A DNA stretch of 5,059 bases from an uncultured Sphingomonas sp. (GTDB lineage: Bacteria > Pseudomonadota > Alphaproteobacteria > Sphingomonadales > Sphingomonadaceae): positions 1 through 5,059 of the forward strand of contig CAMPIY010000137.1 in the NCBI GenBank assembly GCA_946886645.1, read 5' to 3'. A program made the position numbers and the translations under genes. Numbering within the stretch: position 1 is the stretch's first letter; the number at the start of each line of letters is the position of its first letter. The notes under the pieces were generated by a model. The model worked only from the letters and a program-made list of their open reading frames with translations. It was not told where the DNA came from and ran no database searches. Positions 1-5,059 of the stretch are shown here, one piece after another.

Positions 1-20
1 CTAGCCCTGCCCCAACCATT

Positions 21-1151
21 CTATCCAATCAAGCGCCCAAGTCGTTCAAACAGGCCAAAAGACGCCAAGTCGTTGACCGTCGTAAAGACCAGGAGCGCAA
101 GAAGGAAGGCGAGGCCGCCGCGAAATGCCCAATCCTGTGCCCTGAGGCTGACCGGACGCCGCCTGACCGCCTCCGCGGCATAGAAAACGAGATGTCCGCC
201 ATCGAGCATAGGAACTGGCAAGAGGTTGATGAACCCCAGATTTATGGAGAAGAGCGCAATTAGCTGAATGAATTCAAAGGGGCCGAGGCTGGCCTGCTGG
301 CCCGCGATCTGGGCCATCTTGAGCGGCCCGCCGAGGTCCTTCACTGAACGTCGGCCGCTAATGATTTGCCATAGGCCATCGATCATCGATCGAGTTAACG
401 AAATCGTGTAGCCGGTTGCGGCCGGAATTAGCTCCGGCGCCGGAATGGATTCATATCGGAATTGATGGCCGAAAATGCCGAGGCGTCCGACCATGAATTG
501 CTGTCCAAATCGATCCCGCTCAATCACCGCGCCAATCTTTGCTTGGATCTTCGCTTCGCGCCCGTCTCTCTCCACGATAACGGAAACGCTCTCTCCCGGT
601 CTGAGCCTTACGACCTGGAAAACGTCTTCGAAGTAAGGCGTGTCACGACCAGCAACCGACAGGATACGATCGCCCGGCGCGATACCGGCAGCCGCGGCCG
701 GACCATCTGCTTGCAAGCTGGTAACGACATTGGATGTCCGAGGAGCGCCAAAGGCGGCGAAAAAAGCCGCGAAAATGACAATCGCCAGAATGAAATTAGC
801 GACCGGACCAGCCAACACGATCAGGAATCGTTGCCACCAGGGCTTGTTGTGAAAGGCAACGGCGCGAGCCTCCGGTGTCAGTTCCGCGTTTGCATCCGCC
901 TGGCTTGCCGGGGTCATGTCGCCGACAAACCGGACGTAACCACCCAACGGCAGCCAGCCCACCTTCCAGCGCGTCCCGCGCTTGTCGGTCCAGCCGGCAA
1001 TCTCGCGACCGAAGCCGATCGAGAATTGCTCCGCGCCCACTCCGAACCAGCGCGCGACCAGGTAATGGCCGAGCTCGTGGATGAAGACGAGCGGCCCGAT
1101 CGCGCACAGGAAAGCGAGGACGATGAACCAGACTGGGGGTTGATCGAACAT
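21..1151 (-). CDS. rseP: RseP-family site-2 intramembrane zinc metalloprotease
   Basis: Membrane-embedded M50 protease. Known members cut single-pass membrane proteins within the bilayer, such as anti-sigma factors (E. coli RseP on RseA), remnant signal peptides, and PodJ for Caulobacter MmpA. The 376-residue product starts with a hydrophobic segment (about 7-24) running into the zinc motif HELGH at 25-29, with E26 as catalytic base. A GWLPLGGYVRF stretch (65-75) matches the membrane-associated beta loop. A second hydrophobic segment (about 108-134) contains GPVANF. One PDZ domain follows at about 140-205 (AAAAGIAPGDRILSVAG). The third zinc ligand region NLLPVPMLDGG is at 309-319 with D317, and a last membrane helix lies at about 342-360. 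E. coli RseP has about 450 residues and two PDZ domains, so this is the shorter single-PDZ form. The ATG shares its A with the dxr stop (TGATG), and I see no strong Shine-Dalgarno, which suggests coupled translation. The stop is TAG at 21-23. The substrate cannot be told from sequence. Confidence 0.96.
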   Translation of the reverse strand: MFDQPPVWFIVLAFLCAIGPLVFIHELGHYLVARWFGVGAEQFSIGFGREIAGWTDKRGTRWKVGWLPLGGYVRFVGDMTPASQADANAELTPEARAVAFHNKPWWQRFLIVLAGPVANFILAIVIFAAFFAAFGAPRTSNVVTSLQADGPAAAAGIAPGDRILSVAGRDTPYFEDVFQVVRLRPGESVSVIVERDGREAKIQAKIGAVIERDRFGQQFMVGRLGIFGHQFRYESIPAPELIPAATGYTISLTRSMIDGLWQIISGRRSVKDLGGPLKMAQIAGQQASLGPFEFIQLIALFSINLGFINLLPVPMLDGGHLVFYAAEAVRRRPVSLRAQDWAFRGGLAFLLALLVFTTVNDLASFGLFERLGRLIG

Positions 1152-2314
1152 CAGGCGGCGAGCTCGCTCATCAGGTCCTTCGCCAATGCCCTCGCCGCGC
1201 GGTCGATGTCGATGACCTCGGCGATGGAGCGGGGCTGCGCCGCGCCGGTGCGAGCCAGCGCCTCCTCAACCGTTTGACAAATATCCAGGAATCCGATCCG
1301 CCGGTCGAGAAATGCGGCCACAGCCTCCTCGTTGGCAGCATTGAGAACGATGGGGGCCGCGCCTCCCGCTTCCAGGGCCGCACGCGCGAGGCGCAAGGCA
1401 GGAAATCGCTCAGTGTCAGGCGCTTCAAAGGTCAGTGAGCCGATCCGCGCCAGGTCGAGCCGTTCGGCGGGCGTGTCGATCCGCTCGGGATAGGCCAGCG
1501 CATAGGCAATTGGGATGCGCATGTCGGGGCTGCCGAGCTGGGCCAACACCGATCCGTCGACATATTCGACCATCGAATGAATGACCGATTGGGGATGAAC
1601 CAAGATATCGATCCGCCCGGACGGCAATCCGAACAGATGGTGGGCTTCGATCAGTTCGAGCCCCTTGTTCATCATCGTCGCCGAATCGACGCTGATCTTC
1701 GCGCCCATCGACCAGTTGGGATGAGCGACGGCCTGTTCGGGCGTCATCGCCGCCATCTCGGACAGGCTTTTGGTGCGGAACGGGCCGCCGCTGGCAGTCA
1801 GCACCAATCTTGCGACATCGCATGAGCGATTATCCGCAAGGCATTGGGTGATCGCATTATGTTCGCTGTCGACCGGCAAGATCATTGCGCCACTGCGCTG
1901 CGCCGCTCCGGTCATCAGCGCGCCGGCGGTTACCAAGGATTCCTTGTTGGCCAAAGCGACCGTTCTTCCCGCATCGATCGCCGCCATCACCGGTTCCAGG
2001 CCGGCGCAGCCGACAATGGCTGCCATGACGAGCTCGGCCTCGCCCGTCGCCGCTTCGTTCAACGCGTCGCGTCCGGTCGCCGCGCGACATCCGCTGCCGT
2101 CCAGCCGCGCTTCCAATTCAGCAAGCAGCGCAGGGTCGCCGATCACCGCAAGCTTCGCCGCGGTCCGCCGAGCAGCGTCGGCAAGCGCTGCGACGCTCTT
2201 CGCGGCCGTCAACGCTACAACCTCGAACCGCTCGGGGTGGCGCTCCACAAGATCGAGCGTGGAGCTGCCGACTGACCCCGTCGCGCCAAGGATCGAGAGC
2301 TTCCGCTGCGTCAT
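1151..2314 (-). CDS. dxr: 1-deoxy-D-xylulose 5-phosphate reductoisomerase
   Basis: Cytosolic enzyme that converts 1-deoxy-D-xylulose 5-phosphate to 2-C-methyl-D-erythritol 4-phosphate with NADPH and a divalent metal. This is the committed step of the MEP isoprenoid pathway and the target of fosmidomycin. The 387-residue product has the N-terminal dinucleotide-binding motif GATGSVGSSTLDLV (10-23) and ALANKESLV (120-128). Metal ligands sit in PVDSEHNA (D149, E151) and in MNKGLELIE (E220, with N216 and K217 contacting substrate phosphate). Other active-site elements are ASGGPF (174-179, S175) and the mobile flap HPNWSMG (198-204, H198 and W201). A C-terminal helical domain follows from about 300. 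The length is close to that of E. coli Dxr (398). The ATG overlaps the cdsA stop as ATGA. Only a weak GAAGA lies 4 bases upstream of the start, so coupling to cdsA is likely. Its products feed the adjacent uppS. All key residues are intact. Confidence 0.98.
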   Translation of the reverse strand: MTQRKLSILGATGSVGSSTLDLVERHPERFEVVALTAAKSVAALADAARRTAAKLAVIGDPALLAELEARLDGSGCRAATGRDALNEAATGEAELVMAAIVGCAGLEPVMAAIDAGRTVALANKESLVTAGALMTGAAQRSGAMILPVDSEHNAITQCLADNRSCDVARLVLTASGGPFRTKSLSEMAAMTPEQAVAHPNWSMGAKISVDSATMMNKGLELIEAHHLFGLPSGRIDILVHPQSVIHSMVEYVDGSVLAQLGSPDMRIPIAYALAYPERIDTPAERLDLARIGSLTFEAPDTERFPALRLARAALEAGGAAPIVLNAANEEAVAAFLDRRIGFLDICQTVEEALARTGAAQPRSIAEVIDIDRAARALAKDLMSELAA

Positions 2315-2954
2315 AAGATCTTCGTGACCATCAATGCCGCCGTCAGGATGGCTACCGGCACCAACCCGTCCAGGCGATCAAGCAGGCCGCCATGGCCCGG
2401 CAGCCAGGTGCCGCTGTCCTTCACCCCTGCCCTCCGCTTGAGCCCACTTTCGAACAGGTCGCCCAGCTGTGCGGCCACGGCGAACAGAGCCGCGATCCAA
2501 AGCAGCATGCCGGGCAATCTTGCGGCATATACCCATAGGCCGGCGATCACTGTCGCCGCGGCGACCCCGCCGAGTAGCCCGGCAACCGTCTTGTTGGGGC
2601 TGATCGAAGGCGCGAGCTTGGGCCCGCCGATGGCCCTTCCCGCGAAATAGGCACCAATGTCGGTCGACCAGACAACCAGGAAGACCCAGATCAGCAGGTC
2701 GAAGCCCGACCCGATGCCCTCATATTCCGCCCGTTCGCGGATCCACAGCAGCGAGATGGCAGGGAGCAGGCAGTAAACGAAGCCGAACAGCTTCCAGCCC
2801 AGCCCCCATTTCCCGACCATCCGCGACCATTCTAGGTACATGATTGTCGCGATCGCCGCGACGAGGATGGCGAACGGCCAACCGCCTAGCAGCGCCTCTA
2901 CCAAAGCGATGGCGATCAGGATGACACCGACCGCAGTCCGAGTGGCCAGTTCCC

Positions 2955-2958
<4 letters not shown>
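2311..2958 (-). CDS. cdsA: phosphatidate cytidylyltransferase (CDP-diacylglycerol synthase)
   Basis: Integral inner-membrane enzyme that condenses CTP with phosphatidic acid to give CDP-diacylglycerol and diphosphate, the branch precursor of phosphatidylglycerol, cardiolipin and phosphatidylethanolamine. The complete family signature lies at 171-197: S171, K174-R175, K180-D181, H189-G-G and D194-R-L-D197. Upstream are the conserved WSTDIGAYFAGR (97-108) and SPNKT (120-124) elements. About seven hydrophobic stretches can be seen (roughly 8-22, 26-44, 55-72, 86-107, 124-143, 150-166 and 198-213). At 215 residues it is well short of E. coli CdsA (about 285), apparently because the N-terminal and inter-helix regions are trimmed; the catalytic C-terminal half is intact. 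The ATG overlaps the uppS stop as ATGA, and no upstream start is needed. A GGTGG lies only 3 bases before the start and a GAAGA 11 bases before it, neither a convincing ribosome binding site. Confidence 0.96.
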
Positions 2959-3703
<745 letters not shown>

Positions 3704-3707
<4 letters not shown>

Positions 3708-4261
3708 TTGCCGAGGATTTCCTGTTCCTTGGCGTGGGCGGCCGCGTCGATCTCCTTGATCGTATCGTCGGTCATCTTCTGGACCTCGGTATCGAGCCGC
3801 TTGTGGTCGTCCTCGCTGATTTCCTTCTTCTTTTCATCGGCCTTCAGCGCGTCCATGCCGTCGCGGCGGACGTTACGGACGGCGACGCGGGCTTTTTCCG
3901 CATATTGGCCGGCCAGCTTGGCCAGTTCCTTGCGCCGCTCCTCGGTCAGGTCGGGGATCGGCAGACGGATCATCTGGCCATCGGTGATCGGGTTGACGCC
4001 AAGCCCGGCATTGCGGATCGCCTTCTCGACGGCGGAAATATTGCTGCGGTCCCAGACCTGCACCGAAATCAGCCGCGGTTCCGGCACGGAGACCGTCGCC
4101 ACTTGGTTGATCGGCATGTTCGCGCCATAGACCTCGACCTGGATCGGATCGAGCAAGGCGGTCGAGGCGCGCCCGGTGCGCAGGCCCGCCAGGTCGTGCT
4201 TCAAATTCTCCAGCGCGCCGTGCATGCGGCGGTTGATGTCGCTTTTGTCGTAGGCGGGCAT
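3704..4261 (-). CDS. frr: ribosome recycling factor
   Basis: Cytosolic factor that, with EF-G, splits the post-termination ribosome into subunits so that they can be reused; essential in bacteria. The product is 185 residues, the same length as E. coli RRF. Domain I (three-helix bundle) is formed by about 1-30 and 105-185, and domain II (small beta domain) by about 31-104. Visible hallmarks are LRTGRAS (27-33), [11 protein letters not shown] (45-55), the domain II end [16 protein letters not shown] (95-110), and the ribosome-contacting arginines in VRNVRRDG (128-135, R129 and R132). The frame stays open upstream into pyrH. I chose the ATG at 4261 because it gives the family's normal N-terminus, lies 4 bases after the pyrH stop, and has GAGGAG 7 bases upstream. 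The longer form would add 31 Arg- and Ser-rich residues unlike any RRF. Its stop overlaps the uppS start. Confidence 0.98.
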
Positions 4262-4265
4262 CCTC

Positions 4266-4988
4266 TTACTCCTCGTTCGTAACGATCGTCGCCGTCCCCC
4301 GGCCCGCCAGCACCTCGGCAAGGTTGCCCGGCTCCCGGATGTTGAACACGACAATCGGAATATTATTGTCCCGGCAAAGGGCCACGGCAGCCGCGTCCAT
4401 GACCTTCAAATCGTCCGCCAGCACCTTGTCGAAGCCAAGACCCTCGTAGCGCTTCGCACCCGCGTTCTTCTTCGGATCGCTGTCGTAGATGCCGTCGACG
4501 CTGGTCCCCTTGAACAGAGCGCTGCATTTCATCTCGGCGGCACGAAGGGCGGCACCCGTATCGGTCGTGAAATAGGGACTGCCGACGCCCGCAGCGAAAA
4601 TGACGACGCGGCCTTTGGCGAGGTGGCGCTCGGCGCGACGGCGGATGACCGGCTCGCAGACCTGGTCCATCTTGATGGCGGACTGAACGCGGGTCTCGAC
4701 ACCCATCTGCTCCAGCGCATTCTGCATCGCCAGCGCGTTCATTACCGTCGCCAGCATGCCCATATAATCGGCCTGCGCCCGGTCCATGCCCTTGGCGGCG
4801 CCGGCCATTCCGCGGAAGATGTTGCCTCCGCCGATGACCAGGCAGATTTCCAGCCCCTGGTCCTTCGCCGCCTTCACCTCGGCCGCCATGTTGGCGACGG
4901 TGTCGGGGTCGATGCCGAACTGGTTGGGCCCCATCAGCGCTTCGCCCGACAGCTTCAGCAGGACGCGTTGGAAGCTCGGTCGGGGCAT
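4266..4988 (-). CDS. pyrH: UMP kinase (uridylate kinase)
   Basis: Cytosolic homohexameric kinase that phosphorylates UMP to UDP with ATP. It is the gateway to UTP, CTP and UDP-sugars; bacterial members are usually inhibited by UTP and activated by GTP. It belongs to the amino acid kinase fold, unrelated to eukaryotic UMP/CMP kinases. The 240-residue product has the phosphate-binding LKLSGEAL (11-18, K12), GGGNIFRG (53-60, R59), D74 in [17 protein letters not shown] (73-89), [17 protein letters not shown] (131-147), the nucleotide-site [10 protein letters not shown] (163-172), and a C-terminal [16 protein letters not shown] (194-209) followed by IPIVVFNI. The ATG at 4988 is preferred over an in-frame GTG at 5051: it gives the usual N-terminus a few residues before [11 protein letters not shown] and has AAAGGAA about 10 bases upstream, while the GTG lies inside a strong hairpin. 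The upstream neighbour is expected to be tsf, but it is outside the window. The stop is TAA. Confidence 0.98.
   Translation of the reverse strand: MPRPSFQRVLLKLSGEALMGPNQFGIDPDTVANMAAEVKAAKDQGLEICLVIGGGNIFRGMAGAAKGMDRAQADYMGMLATVMNALAMQNALEQMGVETRVQSAIKMDQVCEPVIRRRAERHLAKGRVVIFAAGVGSPYFTTDTGAALRAAEMKCSALFKGTSVDGIYDSDPKKNAGAKRYEGLGFDKVLADDLKVMDAAAVALCRDNNIPIVVFNIREPGNLAEVLAGRGTATIVTNEE
4269..4274 (-). promoter_or_regulatory. Shine-Dalgarno of frr, inside the 3' end of pyrH
   Basis: On the minus strand the two last glutamate codons of pyrH read GAGGAG, followed by the TAA stop, four bases (GAGG) and the frr ATG. The spacing of 7 bases is near ideal, and this is the best ribosome binding site in the window. 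It decides the frr start at 4261 and means that a ribosome finishing pyrH covers the frr initiation site. Confidence 0.85.
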
Positions 4989-4998
4989 AAGCGGATCG

Positions 4999-5005
4999 TT
5001 CCTTT
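4999..5005 (-). promoter_or_regulatory. Shine-Dalgarno of pyrH
   Basis: The minus strand reads AAAGGAA, then about 10 bases before the pyrH ATG at 4988. The spacing is slightly long, but it is the only purine-rich match in the leader. It supports the 240-residue start over the upstream in-frame GTG. Confidence 0.7.
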
Positions 5006-5026
5006 GCTGCGGGCCAGATATGCGAA

Positions 5027-5057
5027 GGGCGGATGCGCTCTTACGGCGCACCCGCCC
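5027..5057 (-). terminator. 12-bp GC-rich hairpin in the leader of pyrH (probable tsf terminator or attenuator)
   Basis: On the minus strand, GGGCGGGTGCGC is followed by the 7-base loop CGTAAGA and then GCGCATCCGCCC. All 12 positions pair in RNA (eleven Watson-Crick pairs and one G-U). The sequence after the stem is TTCGCATATC, with only two U residues in a row, so it is not a textbook Rho-independent terminator. It sits about 38 bases before the pyrH start, where the tsf-pyrH junction is expected. It could partially terminate upstream transcription, set relative expression, or protect a processed 3' end. The single G-U, which pairs only in RNA of this orientation, mildly favours function on the minus-strand transcript. 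Confidence 0.5.
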
Positions 5058-5059
5058 CT

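Noticed and set aside
1..19. Minus-strand ATG at 17-19 just after the rseP stop, possibly the start of the expected bamA
   Set aside because: Only six codons are visible and they match nothing I can recognise; bamA is expected from gene order but cannot be supported here.
377..393. Short run of repeated ATCGATC units within rseP
   Set aside because: It encodes normal rseP residues and is too short to be a meaningful repeat or binding site.
462..1277. Long plus-strand open frame (271 residues) antisense to rseP and the end of dxr
   Set aside because: It lies wholly opposite well-supported genes, has a composition expected from the reverse of GC-rich codons, and shows no recognisable domain or initiation signal.
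2315..2322. AAGATCTT palindrome at the cdsA/dxr junction
   Set aside because: Eight bases only, lying within cdsA codons; expected by chance and without a flanking structure.
1770..2327. Plus-strand open frame (185 residues) antisense to dxr, Ala- and Ser-rich
   Set aside because: Mirror frame of a GC-rich coding gene; the dxr motifs on the minus strand are complete and no homology is apparent on the plus strand.
4262..4354. 31-residue N-terminal extension of frr reaching back into pyrH
   Set aside because: It overlaps the end of pyrH in another frame, is Arg- and Ser-rich and unlike the family; the internal ATG with GAGGAG gives the canonical 185-residue protein.
4989..5026. A CATATC stretch between the hairpin and the pyrH ribosome binding site as a promoter -10 element
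   Set aside because: It has no matching -35 element, and the space upstream is occupied by the hairpin; the match is too weak to call.
4989..5051. 21-residue N-terminal extension of pyrH from a GTG
   Set aside because: The GTG is buried in the hairpin stem, has no suitable ribosome binding site within the window, and would add residues absent from UMP kinases.

Overview
The window is a stretch of GC-rich bacterial chromosome that carries one tightly packed operon. All of it is read from the minus strand, right to left: pyrH, frr, uppS, cdsA, dxr, rseP. Each protein is full length, carries its family's hallmark motifs and is uninterrupted. The gene order (normally rpsB-tsf-pyrH-frr-uppS-cdsA-dxr-rseP-bamA) is a classic proteobacterial arrangement. 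Together with the compact single-PDZ RseP, the short CdsA and the general sequence character, it points to an alphaproteobacterium, most likely of the Sphingomonadales. The genus cannot be fixed from this sequence, and the lineage call rests on recollected family resemblance rather than a search.

Layout. Positions 4989-5059 are a short leader in front of pyrH, with a 12-bp GC-rich hairpin and then a Shine-Dalgarno sequence. pyrH (4266-4988) and frr (3704-4261) are separated by 4 bases, and the frr ribosome binding site lies in the last codons of pyrH. From frr onward every stop overlaps the next start: frr/uppS by GTGA, uppS/cdsA by ATGA, cdsA/dxr by ATGA and dxr/rseP by TGATG. Only about 20 bases remain downstream of rseP, too few to show the next gene or a terminator. 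No intergenic gap exceeds 71 bases, and I see no RNA gene, mobile element, CRISPR array or long repeat.

How the genes fit together. PyrH makes UDP, feeding RNA synthesis, UDP-sugars for peptidoglycan and LPS, and (through UTP and CTP) the CTP that CdsA uses. Frr recycles ribosomes after termination. Dxr commits carbon to the MEP isoprenoid pathway, whose products UppS extends into undecaprenyl diphosphate, the carrier lipid precursor for wall and surface polysaccharides. CdsA makes CDP-diacylglycerol for phospholipids. RseP is an intramembrane zinc protease for envelope signalling and signal-peptide clearance. The operon therefore links translation capacity to membrane and wall supply. It is a conserved housekeeping region. 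I found no evidence of an undescribed system; the points worth a second look are modest (leader hairpin, chained overlaps, GTG start of uppS, compact CdsA, single-PDZ RseP).
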